A stretch of 64,000 nucleotides of DNA from assembly GCA_029959285.1 (NCBI GenBank), contig JASCOE010000001.1, forward strand, positions 620,001 to 684,000, read 5' to 3'. The notes below the pieces were generated by a model. That model saw only the letters and a program-made list of their open reading frames with translations. It made no database searches and had not been told where the DNA came from. Shown here one piece after another: positions 8,106 to 17,186 of the stretch (position 1 is its first letter; every line of letters begins with the position of its first letter). This stretch comes from Flavobacteriaceae bacterium PS02337 (lineage in GTDB: Bacteria > Bacteroidota > Bacteroidia > Flavobacteriales > Flavobacteriaceae). A program made the position numbers and the translations under genes.

Positions 8106-9163
8106 TTTGAAAGTAACGTAAAACTATGATTTTTTCCGTTTAATTGATTGTAAAGTAAAACCGTTTTATAAGCCGGTTTTGTAACTGAATTAACGTTTAT
8201 GATTTCTGGAATTTCTTGCGTTTTTAAAATTTTAGCCGCCACCCAAAAAGCAAAAGCCGAAGCCGTATCGTATTCGCCACTCAAATGTTTGTAGTACAAA
8301 ACGGGAGTTTTTGCGAAAGTATTTTCAGCTAGATTTTTATAATAATTTTCGAAATTGACATTTCCATCAAAACCTAAAACCAAAGCGTCTATATCTGAAA
8401 TTTCTAAATTATTGGTTTTTAAGAAAGATTGAATTGCTGTTTCAACTTCGTTTTCTTCTAAAGTGTTTACAATAGCAACATCCAAAAGTTCGGCGTACGT
8501 ATTGTCTTTTCTTTCATTTTCTAAAACAAAAAAACTCGCGCCTTCTCCATAAACTGCGCCGCTTGTTGTCGAAGTTAAAACATCGTAAGGAGCAGAATTA
8601 TCTTTTTTAATGCGCCCGTTTAATTTGAAAAGGGCAGTAGTATAATCGCCGTTTTCATCAACGCCGCCAACCAAAATTGAATTCGCTTCGTCTTCTTCAA
8701 TTTGCATTTTTGCATCAATCAAAGCCGATTCAAAAGAAACTGCACCATTCACGTAAGTAAAATTATAACCTTTACATTGCTGTAAAAGTGCAATTTGTGC
8801 ACCGACCGTATTGTGTGTTGATTGAATAAATGAAGTCGGAGTCAAAAACTCTTCGTTATTATCTAAAATGCTTTTTAGGAATTTTTCTGAATCTTCAATA
8901 CAACCTAAACCCGTTCCGGTAATAATCGCATCGACGTTTTCGATATTTGCATCTTTCATGGCTATTGCCGAAGCTACAATTCCGTTTTTCACGCCTTTTG
9001 CCATTCTTCTGCTGGCAGCTGGCGAAATATATTCTTTGTATGCTGGCGGAACAATCGCCAACACATTTTCATCGTGATTTACATTGGCCTCTTCCAAAAA
9101 AACAGTATCAAATGTTTTTTGAGTCGAAATACAGCCTACTCCATTTATATATGTTTTTTTCAT
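8102..9163 (-). CDS. Ketosynthase-like chain-length-factor protein without active-site Cys
   Basis: The 353-residue protein has the beta-ketoacyl synthase fold (ITGTGLGCIEDSEKF, STHNTVGAQIA, SGAVYGEGASFFVLE). Where active enzymes have the nucleophilic cysteine it reads VNGAVSFESAL, and the first catalytic HGTAT motif is replaced by LGFDGNVNFE. It therefore resembles the chain-length-factor half of a ketosynthase heterodimer. I chose ATG 9163 because it follows the stop of the upstream ketosynthase by one base; a longer in-frame extension to 9211 would overlap that gene. The active partner is probably the adjacent 399-residue ketosynthase. Confidence 0.85.
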   Translation of the reverse strand: MKKTYINGVGCISTQKTFDTVFLEEANVNHDENVLAIVPPAYKEYISPAASRRMAKGVKNGIVASAIAMKDANIENVDAIITGTGLGCIEDSEKFLKSILDNNEEFLTPTSFIQSTHNTVGAQIALLQQCKGYNFTYVNGAVSFESALIDAKMQIEEDEANSILVGGVDENGDYTTALFKLNGRIKKDNSAPYDVLTSTTSGAVYGEGASFFVLENERKDNTYAELLDVAIVNTLEENEVETAIQSFLKTNNLEISDIDALVLGFDGNVNFENYYKNLAENTFAKTPVLYYKHLSGEYDTASAFAFWVAAKILKTQEIPEIINVNSVTKPAYKTVLLYNQLNGKNHSFTLLSK

Positions 9164-9164
9164 T

Positions 9165-10364
9165 TTAGCTTTTTGAAAATATAAGGGTTGAACAATTTCC
9201 TCCAAACCCAAAAGAGTTAGATAAAACGTGTTCGATATTTTTATTTATTAATGAAGTCTGTGGCGTCAAATCAAATTCTTCCATCGGAATTTCAAAATTT
9301 AAGTTTGGATAAACCACATTATTTTGGATCGCTAAAACGCTATAAACAGCTTCAATTGCAGCTGCAGCCGCTAAAGTATGTCCTGTAAAAGGTTTTGTTG
9401 AGCTAAAATCTGGAACTTTTTCATCTTTGTAAATTCGTAATAAAGCTCTTCCTTCAGATAAATCGTTGTTTGGCGTTGCGGTTCCGTGAACGTTGATGTA
9501 ATCAATTTCAGAAGGTTTTAAACCCGAAACTTCAAACGCTTTTTTCATTGCCAAATAAGCGCCGTCTCCATTTTCTGAAGATGCGGTTTGGTGAAAAGCG
9601 TCATTTGCATTTCCATAACCAGAAACTCTTGCGAGAACTTTTTTGTTTTGTTTGGCCACAATTTCATCCGATTCTAAAACTAAAAAAGCCGCAGCTTCTC
9701 CAAGATTTAATCCTTTTCGAGTATTGTCGAATGGTTTGTTATAATCGTCAGATAAAATCATTAAAGTTTTAAATCCGTTGATGGTGAACTTTGCCAAAGC
9801 ATCGGCTCCGCCCACAATTACGCGATCTAATTTTCCAGTTTTGATTAATCTCGCGCCTAACATAATCGAATTTGCAGCAGAAGAACAAGCTGTAGAGATA
9901 GTCGTTACCATTCCTTTTAAACCCAATTCTTCGGCAATTTTTTCGGCAACATCACCGCCGTCGTGACAAGTGATATATTTAACCAATTCTGGTTTTTCTA
10001 AATAATCGTAATAATGTTTCTCCGTCATGTCCATTCCGCCCACACTTGTAGCCGAAATAAGTCCAGTTCTAAATTCATTGATTGAGGTTATACCGGCATT
10101 TTCAACAGCTTGTTTTGCTGCCAAAGTACCAATCATAGCGGTTCTGGAGAAGTTATTATTCTCGTTTAATTTCAATTCATGGACAAGATCTTCGTTGGTT
10201 TTTTTGATTTCGCCCACTTTGATCACATCTGCATGAACCGTAGAAATATTTTGAATGCGAGAAATACCGATTTTATTTTCGATCAACGAAAGATAATTTT
10301 CCTCAACCGAATTACCAATCGCAGAAATAATTCCCATTCCCGTTATTGCAACACCTCTTGCCAT
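9165..10364 (-). CDS. Beta-ketoacyl-ACP synthase (FabF-like), active
   Basis: A 399-residue KAS I/II enzyme. The catalytic triad is intact: Cys160 in STACSSAAN, His in NVHGTATPNND, His in FTGHTLAAA. It condenses malonyl-ACP onto the growing acyl or polyene chain. With the downstream cysteine-less homologue (one base away) it probably forms a ketosynthase/chain-length-factor pair that builds the aryl polyene (inference from aryl-polyene systems). A tandem-repeat spacer separates it from the upstream ACP gene. Confidence 0.9.
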   Translation of the reverse strand: MARGVAITGMGIISAIGNSVEENYLSLIENKIGISRIQNISTVHADVIKVGEIKKTNEDLVHELKLNENNNFSRTAMIGTLAAKQAVENAGITSINEFRTGLISATSVGGMDMTEKHYYDYLEKPELVKYITCHDGGDVAEKIAEELGLKGMVTTISTACSSAANSIMLGARLIKTGKLDRVIVGGADALAKFTINGFKTLMILSDDYNKPFDNTRKGLNLGEAAAFLVLESDEIVAKQNKKVLARVSGYGNANDAFHQTASSENGDGAYLAMKKAFEVSGLKPSEIDYINVHGTATPNNDLSEGRALLRIYKDEKVPDFSSTKPFTGHTLAAAAAIEAVYSVLAIQNNVVYPNLNFEIPMEEFDLTPQTSLINKNIEHVLSNSFGFGGNCSTLIFSKS

Positions 10365-10370
10365 TTTAGA

Positions 10371-10466
10371 TTTTAGATTTATGATTTTAGATTTTAGATT
10401 TTGAACTTTGTCAAAGTTGTAGACTTTCAGATTTTCAGAAATCTAAAATCTAAAATCTGCAATCTA
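10371..10466. repeat. AT-rich heptamer repeats and inverted repeat
   Basis: Several direct copies of ATTTTAG(A/T) in the first half and inverted copies (ATCTAAA) in the second half, giving a potential stem between TTTTAGATTT and AAATCTAAAA. Comparable TTTTAGA tracts lie between araD and araA. No gene is present. Confidence 0.8.
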
Positions 10467-10469
10467 CAA

Positions 10470-10727
10470 TTACTTTGTTCTGTTAGCGCTAATATACGCC
10501 GCCATAGTTTCGATAGATTGGAAAATTGTTTTTCCTTCTTTCGGATCTACTAATTTAATTCCGTAATCTTTATCTAAAATCACGATCAATTCAAGTGCAT
10601 CAATCGAGTCTAAACCTAAACCATCTCCAAACAACGGATCGTTATCAGCAATGTCTTCAATTGTGATATCTTCAAGGTTTAAAGTTGTTATGATTTTATT
10701 TTTTAATTCTTCTTTTAATGCTTCCAT
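10470..10727 (-). CDS. Acyl carrier protein
   Basis: An 85-residue acidic protein with the phosphopantetheine attachment motif GLDSIDALEL, Ser41. It is a helical ACP carrying the intermediates of polyene or dialkylresorcinol synthesis. It sits 2 bp downstream of a truncated ketosynthase-like gene. A second ACP lies at about 22 kb; the two may serve different halves of the pigment, as aryl-polyene clusters also carry two ACPs. Confidence 0.9.
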   Translation of the reverse strand: MEALKEELKNKIITTLNLEDITIEDIADNDPLFGDGLGLDSIDALELIVILDKDYGIKLVDPKEGKTIFQSIETMAAYISANRTK

Positions 10728-10729
10728 GA

Positions 10730-11347
10730 TTATTTATTATATAATGTATTGATAGTTTCGTTTTTATACTCTGTGTTTTCTGCTGTACTAATCGTACAAA
10801 GAAAAGCTTTATAATTGTCATTGTAAAATTCTACCCAACCGCACAAAACCGTATCTGCCTTATTCGTATTCAGAAGAATATTAGAATAATTGGACATAAA
10901 TTCGGTATTAAAGGTGTCAAATATAAAGAAAGAATTCTCACTTTTTAGCTGATGACGAATACTTATTTCGCCCAAACAAATATTTGGCAGCGTATAAACA
11001 AAAACCGCTGGACTTGGAAAATAGTTTTCTTTGTCTGAAATCGATTCCTGATATTTTACATCGGTATCTAAACTTGACGATTTATTAGCCAAAACCAAAG
11101 CCATATTGTTTTCTTTTTCTTCTGAAGTGATCGGACTCAAAAGCAATTCTGATCCTAAAAAAGCCAGTTTGCTCAAAGCGTCCATTTTGAAAAACTTTGG
11201 ATACTGCATTTCAAAATTACGATATGCTTGTTTAGAGAAATCAGCAAAATCGGTTGGTTCAATTTTGAATACAGAAGTTCCGTTCAAAACAATTTCGTTG
11301 TTTTGGATTGTGATGTAAGATTGTATGTAGGTTTTGTTTTGAGTCAT
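10730..11347 (-). CDS. Truncated ketosynthase-like protein (N-terminal-half type)
   Basis: A 205-residue protein. The segment ALVLANKSSSLDTD followed by FPSPAVFVYTLPNICLGEIS resembles the first half of the thiolase fold of beta-ketoacyl synthases (GTGYGS... and the P.P..F..SLPN..aG.iSI region), the Ketoacyl-synt_2 type found in aryl-polyene clusters. No catalytic cysteine or histidine motif follows, and the C-terminal half is missing. It is not a recent pseudogene: the frame is open and tightly packed. A structural or scaffolding partner role is likely. Confidence 0.65.
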   Translation of the reverse strand: MTQNKTYIQSYITIQNNEIVLNGTSVFKIEPTDFADFSKQAYRNFEMQYPKFFKMDALSKLAFLGSELLLSPITSEEKENNMALVLANKSSSLDTDVKYQESISDKENYFPSPAVFVYTLPNICLGEISIRHQLKSENSFFIFDTFNTEFMSNYSNILLNTNKADTVLCGWVEFYNDNYKAFLCTISTAENTEYKNETINTLYNK

Positions 11348-11356
11348 TTTGCTAAT

Positions 11357-12040
11357 TTAAGAAACCCAGGTTTGAACAATTTTTTTAACTTTCCATTTTC
11401 CTGCTTTGTTTTCGATTATAATTAGAAAACCTCTTCCGCATTTTCCACCGCCGCAAGAAGCTCCAGCCGTTAAAATTCCTTTTGTTTTTGTTTTATTAAA
11501 TTGAATCCTTGATATAAAAACAGTTCCAACTGGTATTAAAGAATTACTTATGTCGTTTAAATCCCATTTTTTTTCATGAAGATATTTGGAAGTTTTTTCA
11601 AAATGAAACTTTTTATTGTTTTTAAAAGGTTTTAAATCTAATGTATATTCTTCCGCTTCTCTTAGAGTATCGTATTTATATCCTGAAGTATCAATTTCTT
11701 TTTGAATCATTTCTAATTCGAGAGAACTAATCTTAGTTATTGTATCATAAACACCAAGTAGTATTCTTGTTTTATCTTTTTTGATGCTATCTCGATAGTG
11801 CCAATATTCTTTTAATTCTTTATGGTGACCAGTTGTGTCGACTTTATTTGTTTTTTCATTAAATCTTGGCGGTTGAGGTGGAGTAATAATTCTCCTATCC
11901 ATATATATAGAATCTACAATTTCGACAAAGACACTATTCAAGGCATCTTTTTCAAAATCAGATTCAGACACTTCTTTCTTTTTACATCCAAAAAATGAAA
12001 GAAGAATTAGAGTTATATATATGAATTTTGATAATTTCAT
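11357..12040 (-). CDS. Lipoprotein of unknown function inserted in operon
   Basis: A 227-residue protein with lipobox SFFGC at about residues 15-19 followed by lysines, then a charged region and a glycine/cysteine-rich C-terminal stretch (ASCGGGKCGRGF). It resembles no pigment enzyme I know. It lies between two ketosynthase-type genes with 1 and 9 bp gaps, and its codon usage looks more AT-rich than its neighbours. It may be a hitchhiker gene inserted into the operon. Confidence 0.7.
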   Translation of the reverse strand: MKLSKFIYITLILLSFFGCKKKEVSESDFEKDALNSVFVEIVDSIYMDRRIITPPQPPRFNEKTNKVDTTGHHKELKEYWHYRDSIKKDKTRILLGVYDTITKISSLELEMIQKEIDTSGYKYDTLREAEEYTLDLKPFKNNKKFHFEKTSKYLHEKKWDLNDISNSLIPVGTVFISRIQFNKTKTKGILTAGASCGGGKCGRGFLIIIENKAGKWKVKKIVQTWVS

Positions 12041-12041
12041 C

Positions 12042-13181
12042 TTATTTCACTTTCTCAAAAACAACAGCCGTATTACAACCACCAAATCCAGAAGCTGTTT
12101 TCAGGAAATAGTCAATATTCTTTTCGTCATTTTTCCCAATCACATTGATAGATTCACTAACACCAATTTCATCAAAACCTTTTGATTCAAAAAGTATATT
12201 TTGATTGGCAGATTCTATTGCAATTACGGTTTCCAGTAATCCCGAAGCACCTAATGTATGACCGTAAAATCCTTTTAAACTATTTACAGGAACATTTTGT
12301 AAACCTAAACGATTTAAAGCAATCGCTTCCATTTCGTCGTTGAATGGAGTTGCGGTTCCGTGTGCTGAAATATAATCTAATTTGTTGGCTTCGATTTGAG
12401 CTTCTTTTAAAGCATTTTGAATACTTCTAAACAAACCTTCACCCGTTCTTGACGGACCAGAAATATGATTCGCATCATTTATCGAACTGTCGCCAATTAC
12501 TTTTATTTTGGCATTTTGGGCTTCCGCCGAAACTAAAACTGCTGCTGTCGCTTCGCCTAAACTTACTCCAGTTCTGTTTTTAGAATACGGCTTACATGGC
12601 AATTCGCTCATCGCTTGAAAAGCATTAAAACCAGACAAAACAAATTCTGAAACTTCGTCGCCAGCCACTACAAAAACATTGTCGTAAAGTTCAGACTGAA
12701 TCATTCTTTTAGCAATTGAAACTGCTAAAATTCCCGAAACACAAGCGTTTGAAATTACAATTGGCTGTGTTTGAAATTTGAAGAAATCGGCAACATTCTT
12801 TGCTAAAACATCTAAATGTGCGTTGTTGAAACTTTCTTCAGAATCATTTGCTAAATCCGTAACATTTCCTTTTGTGGTAGAAAGTATAAAAGCAGTTTTC
12901 GAATTTAATTCAACTCCAGAATTTTTGATAATCGGCTCTAAAGCCAAAATCATCATTTTCTCTAAACGAGAATATTTGGTATCAGTACTAATTTTTGAAA
13001 AAGCACTGTTTATTTTTTCATCAGAAATAATAGAAGCATAAAATGAATTCGGCATTAAAGAAATATCATTATGAAGCTGAATGCCAGAATCGCCACGAAG
13101 AATCGCTTCGATGTTGGATTCTACATCAAAACCTAAAGGCGTGATACAATTTGTTTCAGTAATGTATATTTCTCTAATCAT
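12042..13181 (-). CDS. Beta-ketoacyl-ACP synthase, active
   Basis: A 379-residue KAS-family protein with intact catalytic residues: Cys147 in SNACVSG, His in SAHGTATPFND, His in FYGHTLGASG. It is one of three catalytically complete KAS I/II-type genes in the cluster, so each probably has its own priming or elongation step. It is flanked by the non-pigment-like lipoprotein (downstream, 1 bp) and a small membrane protein (upstream, 24 bp). Confidence 0.9.
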   Translation of the reverse strand: MIREIYITETNCITPLGFDVESNIEAILRGDSGIQLHNDISLMPNSFYASIISDEKINSAFSKISTDTKYSRLEKMMILALEPIIKNSGVELNSKTAFILSTTKGNVTDLANDSEESFNNAHLDVLAKNVADFFKFQTQPIVISNACVSGILAVSIAKRMIQSELYDNVFVVAGDEVSEFVLSGFNAFQAMSELPCKPYSKNRTGVSLGEATAAVLVSAEAQNAKIKVIGDSSINDANHISGPSRTGEGLFRSIQNALKEAQIEANKLDYISAHGTATPFNDEMEAIALNRLGLQNVPVNSLKGFYGHTLGASGLLETVIAIESANQNILFESKGFDEIGVSESINVIGKNDEKNIDYFLKTASGFGGCNTAVVFEKVK

Positions 13182-13205
13182 TTTATTAATTTTCTATTCG
13201 AAACA

Positions 13206-13721
13206 TTATTCAAATTCATAATGTCGAGAAGTAATGGATTTCCATTTGTGTTTTTCATGCCCCAATTTATTTATAGAATTTTCAATAAAAATAGTTTCAA
13301 TTTTGCTAAAATTAAAATATAAAAATTGCGGAAGTTCTAATTTTCCCCCATTTTTCAAATACAATATTATCGACTTAAAAGTCCAAATTTTTAATGGATA
13401 TTCTGATGTACTGAAACCTTTAATATCAGTTTTTTTTAATAATTCCTTTTTTCCAGATAAGATAGAAACTATGAATATATTTCCTTCATCAATTATAAAA
13501 TTATTTGATTGCTTAATAATAAGAACGATAAAATGATAAGCAAGGTATATCATTATCATACTGAATATTATTGCAAATATAACTTCAGTTGAAAAACCTT
13601 TTGATTTTAAATTTTCAATTAAAATATAAATCATTATGAAAGATAATCCTGCAAAAAATATTGAGAAGATAAATCTCAAAATAAGAATTATATAATTGAA
13701 TCGAGTTTTAAAAAAGTCCAT
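13206..13721 (-). CDS. Small membrane protein of unknown function
   Basis: A 171-residue protein with two strongly hydrophobic helices in the first 70 residues and a soluble beta-rich C-terminal part that could be a PH-like fold (IIDEGNIFIVSILSGKKELL). It is not a known flexirubin enzyme. It is very AT-rich and separates the thioesterase gene from a ketosynthase gene, so it is probably an accessory insertion into the operon. Confidence 0.65.
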   Translation of the reverse strand: MDFFKTRFNYIILILRFIFSIFFAGLSFIMIYILIENLKSKGFSTEVIFAIIFSMIMIYLAYHFIVLIIKQSNNFIIDEGNIFIVSILSGKKELLKKTDIKGFSTSEYPLKIWTFKSIILYLKNGGKLELPQFLYFNFSKIETIFIENSINKLGHEKHKWKSITSRHYEFE

Positions 13722-13728
13722 ATAATTT

Positions 13729-14178
13729 TTACTTTAATAACCCAACTTTTCGTTTCCACTCTTCATAAAAAGGAGGATTCGTCAGCATCAAATTTCCTGC
13801 TGCATCTAAAAAAACCTGAGTTGTTTCGCCGGTGCAGGCAACTTCTCCTTTTTCATCAATAATTTTAAAACGGTAAATCATTTTTGCAGCGGGCGTGTCT
13901 ACAACCGTTGTTTCAATTGTTACCACATCGCCGTAACGCAAAGACAATTTATGTTCGCAAGTCGATTTTACAATTGGCGTAGTATAACCTGTTGCCGCGA
14001 TGTCCAAATAGGTAAGTCCGTGTTGACGGCCAAAAGCTTCGCGTCCATCTTCGAAATAAGTAATATAGTTTCCGTGCCAAACAATTCCAAGCGGATCTGT
14101 TTCGTTAAAACGAATTCTAATTTCGTGTGAAACGGTCAAGTCTGTAGCCTCGTTAAACTGCTCTTTTCTTTTTATCAT
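13729..14178 (-). CDS. Hot-dog acyl-CoA/ACP thioesterase (YbgC/4HBT type)
   Basis: A 149-residue single hot-dog domain with the 4-hydroxybenzoyl-CoA thioesterase signature RFNETDPLGIVWHGNYITYF, containing the catalytic aspartate. Aryl-polyene clusters encode a thioesterase that hydrolyses or releases aryl-primed intermediates. The start overlaps the ABC permease gene by 26 bp, so translation is coupled. A 4-coumaroyl or polyene thioester is the likely substrate (inference). Confidence 0.85.
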   Translation of the reverse strand: MIKRKEQFNEATDLTVSHEIRIRFNETDPLGIVWHGNYITYFEDGREAFGRQHGLTYLDIAATGYTTPIVKSTCEHKLSLRYGDVVTIETTVVDTPAAKMIYRFKIIDEKGEVACTGETTQVFLDAAGNLMLTNPPFYEEWKRKVGLLK

Positions 14179-15436
14179 AAAATAATGCGATGGAAGTTGT
14201 AATAATGAAAAACAAAAATAATAAACTTATTTCTGGAATGATTTCTAGGAAAGAAACGCTGCGTAATAAAACATCGTAAAAGGCTTCTAATGCCCAATTC
14301 ATTGGTGAAGATTTAGCGATAATTTGCATGATTTTCGGCATCGCAAAAACAGGAACCCAAACACCACCAACGGCAGCTAAAATAATCACACTTGTTGCGC
14401 CAAAAGGAGCAGATTGTTCTTGAGTGCTTGCTACGGTTCCTAATAAAATTCCGAAACCAATTGCCGCAAAACCTGAAAATAAAGCTACGATACTCATCAT
14501 CAATAAATGTCCTTCGATATTTAAAGAAGGTAATCCAATTGAAGGAAATAAGAAAACGGCAACGGCAACCATCATATAAAACTGAATCATACAAATGATT
14601 GAGTAAGTGATGGTTTTTCCAATAATCACCACTAAATTAGAAACAGGATTTGTTCTCAATCGAACGAAAGTTCCTTGTGATTTTTCCTTTACAATATTAA
14701 TAGACAACGGAATTACAATAAAAAAGATCGCAAAAAGCGTCCACGCTGGAACGTTGTGCTGTGTCGAGTTTGGACGAACTTCTTTATTATTGATTCTCGG
14801 AATTATTTCTTTAAAATTGATAAAACTTTTTTGCTCAAAATCGACAGTTCCTTCTCCAAGTTGTTTTTGAAAAGTACTGTAAATCGATTTGGTTTCAATT
14901 TGCGAAATCATTTTGTCAATCGAACTCATAACTGCATTTTTGAAACTCATCTGAACCGCTGGATCAAAATATAGTTTTACTTCTTTTTCTTTTATAATGC
15001 GTTGAGGTTCTGATGTTGCAGTGCTATCTGTCAAACCTAAATTGCTAACAATTTTTTCTACATTCTGATCTACTTTTGCCTGTAAATCTGAGCTTAAGTT
15101 TTGCGGAATCACAATCGCCAATTGAAATTTTCCTTTGTAAACATTCTCTTTGGCAATTTCTTCTGTTACAGGTTTGTTGTCAATTTTTGTAACAACGGTA
15201 AACAAATTGCTTTTTTCTAAATTTTCAAAAACCGTTTTTGCAACAGAACCTTTGTCGTTATCCACAATCAGAATCTGAATTTTAGAATCGGTTACAGCTT
15301 TAAAAGTGCTATCTTGAATTAAAGTCACGGTAATTACCAAAACCAAAGGCATGATAAATAAAATAATCAATCCGCCTAAATCTCTTTTTAGCAAAAGGAA
15401 TTCTTTTACTATCGACCTCCAAATTTTATACATCAT
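14153..15436 (-). CDS. ABC-2 type exporter permease
   Basis: A 427-residue membrane protein: one N-terminal helix, a large periplasmic domain (about 45-230) and five or six C-terminal helices, the layout of the ABC2_membrane_3 (YhgE/Pip-like, DrrB-like) family. The ATG ATG pair at 15436 and 15433 overlaps the end of the ATPase gene by 11 or 6 bp. Together they form a two-gene exporter, probably for the pigment or a precursor. Confidence 0.9.
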   Translation of the reverse strand: MMYKIWRSIVKEFLLLKRDLGGLIILFIMPLVLVITVTLIQDSTFKAVTDSKIQILIVDNDKGSVAKTVFENLEKSNLFTVVTKIDNKPVTEEIAKENVYKGKFQLAIVIPQNLSSDLQAKVDQNVEKIVSNLGLTDSTATSEPQRIIKEKEVKLYFDPAVQMSFKNAVMSSIDKMISQIETKSIYSTFQKQLGEGTVDFEQKSFINFKEIIPRINNKEVRPNSTQHNVPAWTLFAIFFIVIPLSINIVKEKSQGTFVRLRTNPVSNLVVIIGKTITYSIICMIQFYMMVAVAVFLFPSIGLPSLNIEGHLLMMSIVALFSGFAAIGFGILLGTVASTQEQSAPFGATSVIILAAVGGVWVPVFAMPKIMQIIAKSSPMNWALEAFYDVLLRSVSFLEIIPEISLLFLFFIITTSIALFYDKKKRAV

Positions 15437-16178
15437 CTCTCAACGCTTTTCCGGTTAATGAAATAAAAACATCTTCGAGATTTCGGGCATCTTTTGTAGC
15501 TTCAATCAATGCCGACGGAGTGTCTTGTGCATAAATCTGACCTTGATCTAAAATAGCAATTTGCGTACAGAAATCTTCGGCTTCAGCCAAATGATGTGAA
15601 GTATAAATGATTGTTGTTCCACTTTCGTTTAAAACTTTCAAATAATCGATAATCGCTGCTTTAGAATGTACATCGACACCAACAGTTGGTTCATCCAAAA
15701 ATAAAACTGTTGGTTTGTGCAGAATTCCGGCAATTAGATTAACGCGACGTTTCATTCCGCCCGAAAAAGTCTGAACTTGTTTATCAGCAAATTTCAATAA
15801 ACCCAAAAGATCTAACGCTTCGATTACTTTTTCTTTTAAATCAGAACCTTTCAAACCGTACATACTTCCAAAATAATGCAGATTTTCTCTCGCCGTCAAA
15901 GTTGGATACAAAGCATATTCTTGAGGAACAACGCCAATAATTTTTTTAATTTTTGAAGCTTGATGCTGATAGTCTAAACCATCAATTGAAAAATGTCCAG
16001 AAGTTGGTTTTACCAATCCGCAAAGCATAGAAATTAAAGTTGTTTTTCCAGCGCCGTTTGGACCTAATAAACCAAAAATCTGACCTTCGTTTATGTTTAG
16101 CGAAACGTTGTTCAAAGAATACATTTCTGCATTTTTGTACTTTTTCGAAAGGGATTCTATTTGAATGATAGACTGCAA
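15426..16178 (-). CDS. ABC exporter ATPase, TTG start
   Basis: A 250-residue nucleotide-binding subunit: Walker A GPNGAGKTT, ABC signature FSGGMKRR, Walker B LFLDEPTVGVD, H-loop YTSHH. No ATG exists between the upstream stop and residue about 19, so TTG at 16178 is the best start; it gives the normal N-terminus (QSIIQIESLSKKY). It belongs to the DrrA/CcmA-like drug- and lipid-exporter class and is coupled to the permease gene downstream. Confidence 0.9.
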   Translation of the reverse strand: MQSIIQIESLSKKYKNAEMYSLNNVSLNINEGQIFGLLGPNGAGKTTLISMLCGLVKPTSGHFSIDGLDYQHQASKIKKIIGVVPQEYALYPTLTARENLHYFGSMYGLKGSDLKEKVIEALDLLGLLKFADKQVQTFSGGMKRRVNLIAGILHKPTVLFLDEPTVGVDVHSKAAIIDYLKVLNESGTTIIYTSHHLAEAEDFCTQIAILDQGQIYAQDTPSALIEATKDARNLEDVFISLTGKALRDDV

Positions 16179-16187
16179 AATATTGTT

Positions 16188-17186
16188 TTAGCTAATCGCT
16201 TTTTTTAGTTTTTTGAAAAAGATTTCTTCTCTATTGGCAATGTCCAAAAGTTCATCGGCAATAGTATTGTACGCATCTTCTTTGGCACTTCTATTTTTAT
16301 AAATTCTTGAAGCTTCAACAGCAAAATCGCGCCATGAATCGCCAATTTTTGTCATTTCTTTAGAAAGTTCTTTCAGTTCTTCATTACCTAAAATAACCGA
16401 AGCTTCTTGTAAAAACGCCGCATAAATAAAACGGAAACCACCGCCTCCAGTTCCAATTTCTTCTTGCATACGAACCATTTGCGCCAAATAATGATTGGCT
16501 TTTTTGGTTCCGTGTTTTATCGGCCATTTTCTAATTTGCTTCGAAACAAATTTGATTCCGCGAACACCAACAATTGGCATTGGCGCCAGCATATCGCGGC
16601 ACGTATTTTTTATTCCTTTAATAATGGCGCTTTTTAAATCGACATTCGCAGGAACTTGAATTGGATAATACATTTGTCCGCGTGGCGCAAAAGCTCCTTT
16701 GGCAAAACGTACTTTATCTAATTCTTCGTGTGTTAAAGTCGTAACGGTTTCCATAACGGGATCGCTCACTAAATAATCGGTTTCGGTTTTTCCGTAAACC
16801 ACTAAATTGTGTGCATTAAAATGAAAACGATATTCGTCTGGAAAATAACTTAAATTGTAAACCCCAACCTGTAATCCCGTTGGAATGTTATTTTTTAAAT
16901 TTTCGTCTAATGCTTTATTCGCGTTTGAAACAGAAGAAAATTTTTGTCTTTTTATTTTTAAATTTAAACGAGTTGCCACTTTATTAAAAATCTGTCCAGG
17001 TAAAGTTCTATAACTAATTGCCGGCGCATAATTGACTTTTATAAAAGGCAGATATACAAAAAATAATCCAGAGCCAATACCAAAAACCATCGGTTCGCTG
17101 ATGTTTAGTCCGCTGTTTTTTAGCAGATTCGACGCTACTCCATTCTCGCAATGAGCAGACTGATGATGTGTGAAAGTTAATTCCAT
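16188..17186 (-). CDS. BtrH N-terminal domain protein (possible acyltransferase)
   Basis: A 332-residue protein beginning MELTFTHHQSAHCENGVASN, the pattern of BtrH N-terminal/DUF4872 proteins. In butirosin synthesis BtrH moves an acyl chain from an ACP to an acceptor; conserved H-C residues near the N-terminus (HxxxHCENG) support a papain-like or transferase active site. In a flexirubin cluster this makes it a candidate for ester formation between polyene acid and dialkylresorcinol. ATG overlaps the upstream stop (TAATG). Confidence 0.75.
   Translation of the reverse strand: MELTFTHHQSAHCENGVASNLLKNSGLNISEPMVFGIGSGLFFVYLPFIKVNYAPAISYRTLPGQIFNKVATRLNLKIKRQKFSSVSNANKALDENLKNNIPTGLQVGVYNLSYFPDEYRFHFNAHNLVVYGKTETDYLVSDPVMETVTTLTHEELDKVRFAKGAFAPRGQMYYPIQVPANVDLKSAIIKGIKNTCRDMLAPMPIVGVRGIKFVSKQIRKWPIKHGTKKANHYLAQMVRMQEEIGTGGGGFRFIYAAFLQEASVILGNEELKELSKEMTKIGDSWRDFAVEASRIYKNRSAKEDAYNTIADELLDIANREEIFFKKLKKAIS

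Noticed and set aside
9164-9211. N-terminal extension of the chain-length-factor-like protein
   Set aside because: It would overlap the upstream ketosynthase by 47 bp and has no similarity to the KS fold; ATG 9163 fits better.
14313-14594. Minus-strand open frame of 93 codons inside the ABC permease
   Set aside because: Different frame of the permease gene; composition is odd (rich in Phe, Arg, Tyr, Cys) and it has no motif.
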